This document shows positions 8,643 through 17,589 of a stretch of 64,000 bases of DNA, one piece after another (the stretch's first letter is position 1; every line of letters starts with the position of its first letter). The notes under the pieces are model-generated. The model saw nothing but the letters and a program-made list of their open reading frames with translations. It did no database searches and was not told the DNA's origin. Position numbers and translations under genes: made by a program. The stretch is from Streptomyces beigongshangae. Lineage in GTDB: Bacteria; Actinomycetota; Actinomycetes; Streptomycetales; Streptomycetaceae. The stretch covers positions 56,565 to 120,564 of the forward strand of contig NZ_JAHKJW010000025.1 of NCBI RefSeq assembly GCF_019710745.1, in the 5' to 3' direction.

Positions 8643-8794
8643 GTGTGCATTGCATCGAGCGCTTGTCGACGTGGCGTCGATGGCGCGTCGACGAGGCGTT
8701 TCGCCCGCGGGACGCAGGTGGTCTTCCGCACGTTCTCACCGCGGGTGACGCGGGGACTGTGCGGGTGTGTCGTCTCGCGCGGCCGCTGCAGGGG

Positions 8795-10705
8795 TCAGGG
8801 CAGCGAGAGCGACACCATTTCCGCAAGAGCGTCCGGAGGATCAGTGATCTGGGCCAGTACCGCGCGCAGGTCCTTTTCGCCGACCGTGTTCTTGCCGGTC
8901 AGGAAGTGGCGCAGCAGCCGGTGCAGCGCTTGCTGGCAGTGCTCGTGTCCCAGTCCATTGAGCGCCTGGCGCCGCGCGAACGCCTTGACGAGCCCGAGAA
9001 AGTAGTAGTCGCCGTTCTCGCCGATCTCCACCACATGAGCGTCGACGAGGGCTTCCATGACGGCAGTGGCTTCGTTGACGGGCAGGTCGAGCACTGCCGC
9101 GGCCATGGCGGCGTCCAGTCGACCGCAGTCGGGAACGGCGGCGAGGTGGAAGGCGTTGCGGTGGAGGGTGTCCATGCGCGCCTGGGCTTCACGGAACGGT
9201 CTGTCGACGATCTTGCAGTCTTCATGCATGACGACCGGCTGGCGCAGATCGTCTTCGAGCTGGGCCAGGATCTGGTCGATCGTCCACGACGGCCGGGCAT
9301 CCAACCGGGCGGCCGCCACATGCACCGAGAGCGGCTGGTAGGAGCACGCCTGCACCAGTCGGCTGGCCGCTTCCCGCTCCGCGAACACCCGCCGGGCCCC
9401 GGAGATGGCGGCGAGCAATTGCAACGCGTCCTGGGACTGCAGGACGCCGAGACGCAGCCAGGGGATGCCGGGCAGGTCGATGATGCGGCGCGGACTGGTC
9501 ATGATGACGGCGCAGCCCGGGGAGGCCGGCAGCAGGGGACGCACCTGCTCACCGCTGGTTGCCGCGTCCAGGACGATCAGTAGGCGGCGGCCGGACACCG
9601 TCGTACGCCACAACGCGGCACGTTCGTCCAGCGATGCCGGCAGCCGGGACACCCCGACCGCACGCAAGAACTGGCCGAGCACCTCCAGCGGGCCGACCGG
9701 ATCCTTGAAGTTGCCGAGGTCGGCGAAGAGTTGCCCGTCGGGAAACAGATGGCGCTGGGTGTGTGCGACGTGGACGGCGAGCGTCGTCTTGCCCATCCCG
9801 CCCAGGCCGGTGATGCCGACGACCGGAGCGTGCGCAGCATCACGCAGTGGCAAGGACAGCTCCGCGATCTCTGCGCGGCGCCCGGTGAACACTGCCAGGT
9901 CCGCCGGGAGCTGAGCCGGAACCGGCGCGGGCGCGAGGGGCGAGTACAGATCACGGCCCGCAGGGGCGGGCGGATCCTCGACCTCGCGCAGGATACGGCT
10001 GTGGAGAGAGCGAAGTGCGGGCCCGGGGTCCACACCCAGCTCTTCACGCAGAAGCTGCCGTGTGCGCTGGAAGGCGGCCAGAGCCTCGGCTCTGCGGCCG
10101 GCGCGGAACAACGACAGCATGAGCTGTTCGTGCAGCCGCTCCCGCAGCGGGTGCTCCATCACCGCTGCCCGAATCTCGGACGTCAGATCAGACTGCCCGC
10201 CGACCTCCAACTCAAGATCGAAAACCTCCTCCAGGGCAGCCAGCCTCAGCTCCTCCAGCCGATCACGCTCAAGCTCGAAAAATGGGCCCCGGACACCCGA
10301 CAGGGCCGGTCCCTGCCATGTGTCGAGGGCCTGACGCAGGAGATCGGCAGCACTCGCCGCGGCGCCGGCGCGGCGTGCCTGGTGAGCCTGCGCGGCTAGC
10401 TCCCGAAATCTCCTCAGGTCAAGGGTCCCGTCACGAACCGTGAGACGGTAGCCACTGCCGGTCGATTCGATGACCGCCATGTCGCCGAGAATCGGGCGCA
10501 GACGATAGACGTAAGTGCGAACGGTGCCCCGAGCGCCGCGGGGCCCGTGCTCACCCCACAATGCCTCCAGAATCGCCTCGGTCTCCACCGGGCGCCCCTC
10601 GTGCAGAAGCAGCAGCGCGAGCAGTCCACGCTGCTGTGGAGATCCGAGGTCGATCTCCTCGTCCCGCCGCCATGCACGGACAGGACCAAGAACCGCAAGA
10701 CGCAT
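8795..10705 (-). CDS. SARP/AfsR-type transcriptional regulator with NB-ARC domain
   Basis: Six hundred and thirty-six residues from ATG 10705 (MRLAVLGPVRAWRRDEEIDL). An OmpR-like winged helix (about 1-95, GTVRTYVYRLRPILG) is followed by a bacterial transcriptional activation domain (about 95-245) and a STAND/NB-ARC ATPase (Walker A GITGLGGMGKTTLAV near residue 300). The remaining roughly 250 residues include a winged-helix-like end and no clear TPR array, so it is shorter than full AfsR (about 990). Such proteins activate antibiotic clusters. It lies upstream of and co-directional with the flavoenzyme gene, which it may control. Starts upstream of 10705 are possible but would add an unrelated basic tail. 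Confidence 0.87.
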   Translation of the reverse strand: MRLAVLGPVRAWRRDEEIDLGSPQQRGLLALLLLHEGRPVETEAILEALWGEHGPRGARGTVRTYVYRLRPILGDMAVIESTGSGYRLTVRDGTLDLRRFRELAAQAHQARRAGAAASAADLLRQALDTWQGPALSGVRGPFFELERDRLEELRLAALEEVFDLELEVGGQSDLTSEIRAAVMEHPLRERLHEQLMLSLFRAGRRAEALAAFQRTRQLLREELGVDPGPALRSLHSRILREVEDPPAPAGRDLYSPLAPAPVPAQLPADLAVFTGRRAEIAELSLPLRDAAHAPVVGITGLGGMGKTTLAVHVAHTQRHLFPDGQLFADLGNFKDPVGPLEVLGQFLRAVGVSRLPASLDERAALWRTTVSGRRLLIVLDAATSGEQVRPLLPASPGCAVIMTSPRRIIDLPGIPWLRLGVLQSQDALQLLAAISGARRVFAEREAASRLVQACSYQPLSVHVAAARLDARPSWTIDQILAQLEDDLRQPVVMHEDCKIVDRPFREAQARMDTLHRNAFHLAAVPDCGRLDAAMAAAVLDLPVNEATAVMEALVDAHVVEIGENGDYYFLGLVKAFARRQALNGLGHEHCQQALHRLLRHFLTGKNTVGEKDLRAVLAQITDPPDALAEMVSLSLP

Positions 10706-10930
10706 CACGCGACCGCACCCTATCCTTCTCGTGCTCACCCCGTGCCGACCCGCCCGGCGAGGCTGCCACGCGGAGCCGGAACGGCGAGCCCTGCGTCCAG
10801 GGTCACCGCCGACCGGGCCCGCCCACACCGACGCGCCCGACCACACATGACGGCCGAGCGCTTAGAACTCCTAACGAAATGATCTTCAAGGTGGTTGGAT
10901 CACTCCGGGACTGATGGTCCGGGGGGTGGG

Positions 10931-11890
10931 GTGGCTCGGCCGAAGCCGTGGGAAGTCGACGAAGAGCTGTGGACGGTGATCGAGCGGCTGCTACCGAACG
11001 TGGGGCGTCGGCCCCTGCATCCCGGGTGTGGGGGGATCCGGACCGGCTGGTGTTCCAGGGCATTCTGTCTGTCCTGCACACCGGGATCGCCTGGGAACAT
11101 CTGCCGCAGGACCTCGGCTTCGGCTCGGGCATGGCCTGCCGGCGCCGCCTGTCCGAGTGGACCGAGGCGGGAGTCCGGCCCCGGCTGCACGAGGTCCTCC
11201 TGGCCGAGCTTCGCAGCGCGAACGCCCTGGACTTCTCCCGGGCGGCCGTCGACGGCTCCCACATACAGGCGTTGAAAGGGGGATCCAGGACGGGACGAAG
11301 CCCCGGTGACCGGTACAGGACGGGCAGCAAGCATCACCTGATTACCGACGCCACCGGTATCCCGCTCGCCGCCACCTTGACCGGTGGCAACCGCAACGAC
11401 GTCACCCGGCTGATTCCGTTGCTCCAGGCGGTGCCGCCGGTGCGGGGCAAGCGCGGCCGGCCCTGGCGCCGGCCGGACGTGGTGCTGGGCGACCGCGGCT
11501 ACGACCACGACAAGTACCGCCGCCCGGTCCGCAGCCTCGGAGTGAAGCCACTGATCGATCGACGCGGCACCGAGCACGGCTCCGGACTGGGCACCCAGCG
11601 CCGGGGCGTGGAGCGAGTATCCGCCCACCTGCACTGGTTCCGCCGCCTGCGGATCCGTTGGGAGATACGCGACGACATCCACGAAGCCCAATTCGTTCTC
11701 AGCGGCCCACACAGAGCGGTTGTCGCTCCAGCGGGTTGTTCGAGTACGGGGGCTGCGACGCGCCCGGCGAACCGGGTTCATTGAGACCTCCGCATAGAGC
11801 GGCGTGCAGTCCCCGTACTCGTGGTGGTGGTCGCGTGGGCATCGGATGCGCACTGATCCGCTGGCGACGCCTGAACTCCTGGCGGAGGTT
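10931..11890 (+). pseudogene. IS5-family transposase, frameshifted and interrupted
   Basis: The N-terminus starts at GTG 10931 (VARPKPWEVDEELWTVIERL). Around 11030-11040 the reading frame shifts. The new frame carries PDRLVFQGILSVLHTGIAWE, the first DDE aspartate in AAVDGSHIQALKGG, the second in VVLGDRGYDHDKYR, and HLHWFRRLRIRWEIRDDIHEA. The expected tail (CALIRWRRLN) appears only at about 11840, after roughly 150 unrelated bases. With a frameshift and an insertion, this copy cannot make an intact transposase. Confidence 0.8.
11741..11821. repeat. Inverted-repeat segment inside the transposase gene
   Basis: CGAGTACGGGGGCTGC (11741-11756) and GCAGTCCCCGTACTCG (11806-11821) are complementary at 15 of 16 positions with a 49-base centre. 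They lie inside the extra DNA that separates the last two blocks of the transposase. The arrangement resembles the ends of a small non-autonomous element or a strong hairpin. Confidence 0.6.
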
Positions 11891-11932
11891 TCAGGACAGG
11901 CACGGCTTGCATCGACAGCCCGGTGGCCGACC

Positions 11933-12673
11933 TCAGGTCGGCTTGCGCCACACGGAGATGTGCTTCGCGGAGTCCTGGGCGAACGGCGCCCCGTCCCAGT
12001 CCGCGACGCGACGTTCCAGTTCGAGCCCAGCGATCCGTGCCATCAGGTCGAGCTCTGCCGGCCAGGCGTACCGGTGCCGGGAGTTGCCGCGGCGGTAGCG
12101 GCCGTCGTCGCCGTCGCGGGTGAAGTGGTGCGAGACGAGGACCTGCTCGACCAGGTCGAAGGTGTCGAAGCCGAGATGCTGATCGGAGACGTCGAACGGC
12201 ACCGCGACCTGGCCGGGCGGCAGGAACCGCAGTGGCGGCACGCCCAGCTCGATAACGAATCGGCCGCCGGGCCCCAGATGACGTGCGGCGTTGCAAAAGC
12301 ACTCGACCTGCTCGTCCTGCGTGAGCAGGTTCGTGATGGTGTTGTAGACGAGATAGACCAGGGTGAACTCGCCCGGGACGACGGTGGTAGCCATGTCCCC
12401 GATGGTTACCGGGAGCGTGCTCTCGTCGATCTTGCGTCGTAGCACCGCTGCCATGTGCTCGGACAGTTCGATGCCCACTACCGGCACGCCGCGTTCCCGG
12501 AGCGGGACACCCACTCGTCCGGTTCCGATGGCGAACTCCAGTGCCGGGCCGTCTCCGGCAAGCTCGGCGAGGAAGGCGAGAGTCGGTCCGAGAACGGCAG
12601 CCGAGGACGCCTCGGCCTCCTCGGCGTCGTAGCGGTCGGCGGTCGCACGGGTCCACAGTTCACTGCTCGTCAC
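11933..12673 (-). CDS. Class I SAM-dependent methyltransferase
   Basis: Two hundred and forty-six residues from GTG 12673 (VTSSELWTRATADRYDAEEA). Motif I is ALEFAIGTGRVGVPL (about 45-59), followed by an acidic post-I residue in VVGIELSEHM and motif IV-like VPGEFTLVYLVYNTI. This is the fold of small-molecule methyltransferases (Methyltransf_25 type). The gene sits between an IS5-family copy on its left and an inverted IS end on its right and has no other partner, so it may be passenger DNA. The substrate is unknown. Confidence 0.8.
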   Translation of the reverse strand: MTSSELWTRATADRYDAEEAEASSAAVLGPTLAFLAELAGDGPALEFAIGTGRVGVPLRERGVPVVGIELSEHMAAVLRRKIDESTLPVTIGDMATTVVPGEFTLVYLVYNTITNLLTQDEQVECFCNAARHLGPGGRFVIELGVPPLRFLPPGQVAVPFDVSDQHLGFDTFDLVEQVLVSHHFTRDGDDGRYRRGNSRHRYAWPAELDLMARIAGLELERRVADWDGAPFAQDSAKHISVWRKPT

Positions 12674-12749
12674 GGACGGCCACTTTGCCGGGTGGCGAGG
12701 GGCGCCGTCGACGTATTTACGTTCTCCTCGGCGAAGCCTGCACCGCCCA

Positions 12750-12855
12750 CAGCCCGTCGCCGCCTTCCCACGGCTTCGGCCTAGCCACCCCGACCCCCGG
12801 ACCATCAGTCCCGGAGTGGTCCGACCACCTTGAAGATCATTTCGTTAGGGGTTCC
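12750..12855 (-). mobile_element. Inverted second IS5-family end, truncated
   Basis: Read on the minus strand, 12855 to 12799 matches the terminal sequence at 10865-10920 almost base for base. The similarity continues into the first transposase codons (VARPKPWEG) and then fails near 12750. This is therefore a second copy's left end, in opposite orientation, and not the right end of the first copy. It interrupts the nuclease gene that follows. Confidence 0.75.
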
Positions 12856-13198
12856 ATGCCAAGAACGGCGAGTATCCCGAGCTCGCCCAGCCCATCGAGT
12901 ACGTGCAGGACACCAAGAACCTGCCGGGCAAGCACGGCACCAAACGGTACCTGACCCGGCTGACGGACAAGGCCAAGATCCGGCAGAACCGGAACACGGC
13001 CTGCCCGTCCAGCCTGGAACGGCCGGCGGGCAAGCAGTGTGACGAGTACCCCTTCGCGTCGACCTGGCAGGGTGCCGATCATGCGGCGACTTCAGCCGCC
13101 GCATGATCGACGCGACGCAGAACGAGGAGGGCGGCAAGGCGCTGGGCCGTTTCCACCTGCACAATCGGATCATCGAGAAGGACAAGTTCCTGGTGTGA
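12856..13198 (+). pseudogene. NucA/NucB-type secreted nuclease, 3' remnant
   Basis: The frame reads IEYVQDTKNLPGKHGTKRYL and reaches KQCDEYPFASTWQGA, which fits the C-D-E-Y-P-F core of the NucA/NucB deoxyribonuclease family. The frame is then lost near 13080 and recovered as GDFSRRMIDATQNEEGGKAL, ending FHLHNRIIEKDKFLV and TGA at 13196-13198. The 5' part has been replaced by the inverted IS end. With an N-terminal truncation plus a frameshift, no active nuclease is expected. Confidence 0.75.
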
Positions 13199-13236
13199 GT
13201 CAAGCAGGAAGCCACCATCCGGCGGAGAACGGCGAC

Positions 13237-13740
13237 ATGAGCGACGAAGTCGAACGAGGCAACGGGCTCGTCCCCGTGCAGTACCACCAGTTCGACATCA
13301 GCGACGAGGACGGACCGGCCGGCCCCGGCCTGGGCCGGGGACACAACGGCCTCGCGCAGGTCGCCGACGGCACCATCACCGTCATGACGGGCATCCACAC
13401 CGGCGACGTCGATGTCACCGTCACCCTCCACCACGCCCAGCCACCACCCGGCAGCGACCCCTGGCAGGAGATCGTCGAAATCTCCGCGCACTCAGCATCC
13501 GGTGACCTCATGGTCCGCGGCATCATGGACGACCTGGACGAAGACCTACCCGTTCTGTCGTTCAACGGGCCCGGCGACTACCGTCTGCGCATCCACGCCC
13601 GCGGCCGGGACAGCGCCGTCGACCTGACCCCCGGCAGGGTCACCGAGTGGTACCTCATCCAAGCCTGGCCGGCCCCCACCCGCGAAACAACGGTACTCCG
13701 CCAGACCGACACCTACGGGGCTACAGTCCGCACCCGCTGA
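13237..13740 (+). CDS. Hypothetical acidic protein downstream of the nuclease remnant
   Basis: One hundred and sixty-seven residues from ATG 13237, with GGAG at 13223-13226. The protein is acidic and rich in beta-type segments (ITVMTGIHTGDVDVTVTLHH, then GDYRLRIHARGRDSAVDL). It has no signal peptide or membrane helix. I do not recognise a named family. It begins 38 bases after the nuclease remnant on the same strand, which is where an immunity protein for a secreted nuclease would sit; that is inference only. A strong terminator follows. Confidence 0.65.
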   Translation: MSDEVERGNGLVPVQYHQFDISDEDGPAGPGLGRGHNGLAQVADGTITVMTGIHTGDVDVTVTLHHAQPPPGSDPWQEIVEISAHSASGDLMVRGIMDDLDEDLPVLSFNGPGDYRLRIHARGRDSAVDLTPGRVTEWYLIQAWPAPTRETTVLRQTDTYGATVRTR

Positions 13741-13781
13741 CATCCGGCGCGCACCCGTTCCCCCGCGCAGGTACGCGTCGT

Positions 13782-13817
13782 GAGGGCCCGACCTCTTCGT
13801 CATGGGGTCGGGCCCTC
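13782..13817 (+). terminator. Rho-independent-type terminator
   Basis: GAGGGCCCGACC (13782-13793) pairs perfectly with GGTCGGGCCCTC (13806-13817) across a 12-base loop, about 40 bases after the preceding gene. No T-run follows, which is usual for GC-rich actinobacterial terminators. Confidence 0.75.
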
Positions 13818-14207
13818 CACCACACGTGGCAACCGCGGCATTCTCCCGCTCTTCCTCTTCAGGGCAGAGAGACGGACGGCTGTGGCGTTCAGGTGACCGC
13901 CTGCGCAAGGTGGTGCACCGAACCGTGCAGGTGCCCCAGGCCGGCGGAGGAGGATTCCCTCTGTGCGGGGAATTGCTTCTGTCCGGCGACGCGGCGGCCG
14001 TGCCCTATCGGAAGGCCAGCGGGCGCCACGTCATTGAAAGATCAACGAGGCCGCCGGCATCGCGCAGCGAACCGGCTGCCGCGTGCTGACTGCCGTCAGG
14101 CAGCAAGGTCCGCGAAATCGGCCAGGGCCTCAAGCGTCGCCTTCCACGGACCGTGCCCGCAGCGCAGCCGCACCGGCTGCGGGTCTCGTCCCGTTCCGGG
14201 CGAACGG
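13818..14207. other. Intergenic region without a supported gene
   Basis: Both strands have short open frames, none with a start signal and recognisable family. On the minus strand a tail reading HGPWKATLEALADFADLAA ends near 14096 and might be the last residues of a lost gene. A small palindromic stretch (CTGCCGTCAGGCAG, 14090-14103) lies beside it. Confidence 0.35.
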
Positions 14208-15494
14208 TCAGTGCGACCGCACCCGGTCGGAGGCGTCGGTGAGGTCGGCGCCGGTGTCGGCGTTGCGCCGGGAGTGGCCGGTGCCGTGCCAGTCCAGGCA
14301 CATGACGGTCGCGTCGTCCTGCAGACGGCCGCAACTGGCTTCGACGATCGTCGCGATGAGCGCGCGGGTGGCCTCACGGGGATGCAGCGCGCGGGTGCGC
14401 ACGACGAGGCCGGGCAGATCCAGGCCGGCGGCGTTGCCTTCGAGCATGCCGTCGGTCAGCATCACCAGCCGGTCACCGGGCCGCAGGTCCAGCGACTGGA
14501 CCCGGTAGGCATACGGGGCGTGCAGGCCGAAGGGCATGTCGGCTTCCGGGGTGGTCTCGTGTACCCGTCCGTCGCGCAGGCGCAGGGGCCGGGGGTGTCC
14601 GGCGTTGACGAATTCGGTGGTGCCGTCGGTCAGGCTGATGCGCAGGAGCTGGCCGGTGACGTAGCCCTGGCCCCCGTGTTCGCGCACGGCGGCGTCTGCC
14701 TGGCGGGCCTGCTCGGCCAGGCCCGCGCCGGCGCGCCGGGCCCGGCGCAGCGCGCTCACCGCGAGGGTGGCCAGCAGCGCGGCGGAGACGTCGTGGCCCA
14801 TGGCGTCGGTGACGGACAGCTGGACGCTGTCGCGGTCGATGACGTAGTCGAAGGTGTCGCCCCCGACGTGGCCGGCCGGCTCCAGGGCCCCGGCCACCGC
14901 GAACTGCGCCGCCTCGCAGACCAGTGAGGCCGGCAGCAGGCGGTGCTGGATCTCCGCGGCCAGGCTCAGCGGGACGGTACGGCGCCCCCACTGGTAGACG
15001 TCGGTGTAGGAGCGGTTGGCGATGACGATGTACGCCAGCGCGTGCGCACTCTCGCCGATCTCCCGCATCACCCGCGCGTTGGGCGCGGTGGGCAGGAACA
15101 GCTCCAGGAGCCCGATGGCGTCCCCCCGGTTGGTCACCGGGGCCAGTACGCGTACCAGGGTGCCTTCGCCCTCGTCCTGCACGCTCGGCCGCTGGGTACG
15201 GATCACATCGTCATACCCGGTGCCCTGCAACGGGATGCGCCGGGCACGTTCACCGGTGTCCACGCTGCCCGCCGCTCCCAGCCGTACCACCGAACCACCG
15301 GTGAAGTCGGTGATCAGGAACGACACCGCCGCGGCCCCCAGACGCTCCCTGAGCATGCGCGCCACCACATCCAGGGACTCCACCGGCGCAGCCGACTCCG
15401 CCGCCGCCAACGTCACCGCCTCACCCCCGCCTCCCGCGGTACGAGCGATCGGCCCACCGTCCCCGCCGTTCCCGTCCGGCCCGCCTACGATCAC
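14208..15494 (-). CDS. PP2C/SpoIIE-type serine/threonine phosphatase with GAF-like sensor domain
   Basis: Four hundred and twenty-eight residues. I chose GTG 15494 because GAGGAG (complement of 15500-15505) lies five bases upstream. Residues about 40-185 look like a GAF-type sensory domain (VVARMLRERLGAAAVSFLIT, then GLLELFLP). Residues about 190-415 are a SpoIIE/PPM phosphatase: EIQHRLLPASL, the metal-binding GGDTFDYV, DAMGHDVSAALLATL, FVNAGHPRPL and VMLTDGMLEG. Such proteins usually dephosphorylate anti-sigma-factor antagonists in stress or development switches. No kinase or antagonist gene lies nearby. Confidence 0.87.
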   Translation of the reverse strand: MIVGGPDGNGGDGGPIARTAGGGGEAVTLAAAESAAPVESLDVVARMLRERLGAAAVSFLITDFTGGSVVRLGAAGSVDTGERARRIPLQGTGYDDVIRTQRPSVQDEGEGTLVRVLAPVTNRGDAIGLLELFLPTAPNARVMREIGESAHALAYIVIANRSYTDVYQWGRRTVPLSLAAEIQHRLLPASLVCEAAQFAVAGALEPAGHVGGDTFDYVIDRDSVQLSVTDAMGHDVSAALLATLAVSALRRARRAGAGLAEQARQADAAVREHGGQGYVTGQLLRISLTDGTTEFVNAGHPRPLRLRDGRVHETTPEADMPFGLHAPYAYRVQSLDLRPGDRLVMLTDGMLEGNAAGLDLPGLVVRTRALHPREATRALIATIVEASCGRLQDDATVMCLDWHGTGHSRRNADTGADLTDASDRVRSH

Positions 15495-15883
15495 GGCAAC
15501 TCCTCGCTGCTCACTGCTCACTGGTGCCCCACCAATGGCGCACGATCATTTCCTGGCCCGTACCGGGACATTTGGTACGAGTTCTCGATGTCCTATGTGT
15601 GTTCTCCAGGAAAAGGGGCGCCCGGGGGCGCGCGAGCAGAGCGGGCAGAAGGACTCCTACTGAAACCAGTGGTGCCCGCGTGCCCCGGCTTGGCAGGAGG
15701 GCGCGAACCGCACGGAGTTACAGATGGTGTTCGCCGCACTCCCCTGACGGCGGGCAGCCGCACCGTCGGCGGCCCCAGCACGCCGGCTTCGCCCGGCGCG
15801 TAACACCGGCAAGCGCGCGATCCCTGGGGTGCCGTGGTGCCGGACCGCTTCCGCCCGGCGCTGACACACTCGGCGCGTTGTGA
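15495..15883. other. Intergenic region without a supported gene
   Basis: The left part should hold the promoter of the phosphatase gene on the minus strand. I see no protein family on either strand and no strong hairpin other than the GC-rich stretch near 15616-15637. It ends at the truncated MFS gene. Confidence 0.3.
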
Positions 15884-16320
15884 TCACCGCGTATCGACGG
15901 AGGGCATGTTGCCCTGGTCGTCGCCCACGCCGTCGGCGCCGGTCATTCGGCGGCCGTCGAGCCACGTCAGCAGGATGAGCAGCAGCACGGTTGCTGCGGT
16001 GGCCGAGGGTGTGAGTACCGGCGACAGGGCGGGGAGAGCGGCCGTAGCCGCGGACCCGACTGAGCTGCCCAGTGTGCGGAAAAGCGTTGTGACGGCGTCG
16101 GCGGTGCCGAGGGCGCCTTGCTCGACGGAGCCGTACACCAGGGCGGACACCGAAGCGGGCAGGAATCCGAGGCCGAGACCGAGCAGGGTCGAGGTGACCG
16201 CGAGACCGGCGATGGCGGCTCCGGTCGAGGCGGTCGTCCCGAAGGCGGCGATCGACAGCGTCGCGGCGATGAGTACGGTCCGGTGCGGGCCGAGCGATTT
16301 GATCAGACGGGCGGCCACTG
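15884..16320 (-). pseudogene. MFS transporter, C-terminal remnant
   Basis: On the minus strand the frame encodes the last transmembrane helices of a major facilitator drug-efflux-type protein: VAARLIKSLGPHRTVLIAAT, then LGLGLGFLPASVSALVYG, then LFRTLGSSVGSAATAAL, then TAATVLLLILLTWLDG. It has a normal stop at 15884. Similarity ends near 16320, where LacI-type sequence on the other strand begins. About two thirds of the gene is missing. Confidence 0.75.
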
Positions 16321-16613
16321 GTGTCTTCTGCGCCAACGACCTGCTCGCCCTTGGCGTGCTGCAGGCGCTGTACGAAGCCGGACTCAGAGTGCCCGAGGAC
16401 ATCGCCGTGGTCGGGTACGACGACATCGAGTTCGCCGCTTCCGCCGTCGTACCGCTCACTTCGGTACGCCGGCCGGCCGTCGCCATGGGCCGGCAGGCCG
16501 GCCGCCTCCTCATCGAGGACACGACCAGTGGCTTTCCCCACGAACACGCCCACGTCGTCCTTCAGCCGGAACTTGTCGTACGCCGGTCGACCACGGCGGT
16601 ACCGGGCAGGTGA
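16318..16613 (+). pseudogene. LacI-family regulator, C-terminal remnant
   Basis: The frame reads TGVFCANDLLALGVLQALYE, then VPEDIAVVGYDDIEFA, TSVRRPAVAMGRQAGRLLIE and VVLQPELVVRRST. These are the sugar-binding-domain end of a LacI repressor. The DNA-binding domain and about 200 residues are missing. It abuts the MFS remnant tail-to-tail, so one deletion or rearrangement probably destroyed both. Confidence 0.8.
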
Positions 16614-16625
16614 TGTCCGCCGGGC

Positions 16626-17540
16626 TCACGCCGGGGAGTCGGCCATGCGGCTGCCGACGCGGGCCGCCGTCTCCCGCAGCCAGATGTGTGCCGCGTCATG
16701 GGTGTGCACCGGGTGCCACCACAGCGCCTCCCGCAGGGGAACCGCCGCATAGGGCGGCTCGATCACGCGTACGGCGGCCAGCGGCGCGAGGAGCCGGGCG
16801 AGACGAGCCTGGATCAGGGCGACGCGTCGGGTGCCGGCGACCAGCAGCGGCATGGCCTGGAAGCTGTCGACGGAGACCTCGACGCGCGGTTCGATGCCCT
16901 GCATGCCGAGCTGGCGGACGGCCGGGGCGTCGTAGGTGCGCTGGTAGGTGACCCAGGGCAGGCGGACCAGGTCCTGCCGGGTCAGCCGGTCGCCGACGTC
17001 CGGGTGGTCCTCGGCGACGAGGAAGACCCATCGGTCCTGGTAGAGGTCGGTGGCGGGGAAGTCACTGATCACGCCGTGCGGCATGAGCAGGCCGTCGGTG
17101 GTGCTCAGCAGGGTGTCCGTGGCGTCCACCACGGTGGTCGGCGTCTGGGCGAAACGCAGCCGGATGCCAGGGGCCTCCGTGTGCACGGCCCGGGCGAGTT
17201 CGGTACCGAAGACGGCGACCGCGTAGTCGGACGCCACCAGCTTGAACTCACGGCTCTCCTTCGCCGGATCGAAGTCCGCCTGGCTGGCGAAGAGACGCTC
17301 CAGCAGGTCGTACGCGGTGGAGGCGCGGTCGAGGAGGACCTGGCCGAGGGCGGTGAGCTCGTAGTGGCCACCGACACGGGCCAGCAGGTCGTCGTCGAAG
17401 TGCCGGCGCAGCCGCGACAGCGCCGCGCTCATCGCCGGCTGGCTGAGGCCGACGCGCTGCCCGGCACGGGTCACGTTGCGCTCCTCCAGCAGGGCACGCA
17501 GCGCGACGACGAGATTGAGATCCAGGCGACTGAGATTCAC
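16626..17540 (-). CDS. LysR-family regulator (NahR/NodD-like)
   Basis: Three hundred and four residues, normal length. The helix-turn-helix is at about 5-65 (MNLSRLDLNLVVALRALLEE, then VTRAGQRVGLSQPAMSAALS). The opening LSRLDLNLV is typical of the NahR/NodD branch, which respond to aromatic compounds. The gene is divergent from the catabolic operon starting at 17675, the usual layout for a LysR activator and its target. The 134-base gap contains an inverted repeat (see 17590-17606). Given the neighbours, it probably senses an aromatic substrate or ring-cleavage intermediate. Confidence 0.88.
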   Translation of the reverse strand: MNLSRLDLNLVVALRALLEERNVTRAGQRVGLSQPAMSAALSRLRRHFDDDLLARVGGHYELTALGQVLLDRASTAYDLLERLFASQADFDPAKESREFKLVASDYAVAVFGTELARAVHTEAPGIRLRFAQTPTTVVDATDTLLSTTDGLLMPHGVISDFPATDLYQDRWVFLVAEDHPDVGDRLTRQDLVRLPWVTYQRTYDAPAVRQLGMQGIEPRVEVSVDSFQAMPLLVAGTRRVALIQARLARLLAPLAAVRVIEPPYAAVPLREALWWHPVHTHDAAHIWLRETAARVGSRMADSPA

Positions 17541-17589
17541 GAGCGGCTTTCCCTCACTTCACGACAACGACCTGGGGGAATTTGCTCTG

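Larger units (their letters stand above)
10865..11890 (+). mobile_element. IS5-family insertion sequence copy, left end and transposase part
   Basis: The left terminal sequence (10865-10920) begins GAACTCCTAACGAAATGATC and is matched in inverted orientation by the sequence at 12799-12855. Directly inside it lies an IS5-family transposase gene read rightwards. The expected right end of this copy is not found after the transposase; the methyltransferase gene follows instead. No target duplication is evident at the left junction. Confidence 0.75.

Noticed and set aside
10865..12855. A complete composite transposon with target duplication
   Set aside because: The flanking bases (ctta on the left, catg on the right) do not match, and both ends are left ends; no right end was found.
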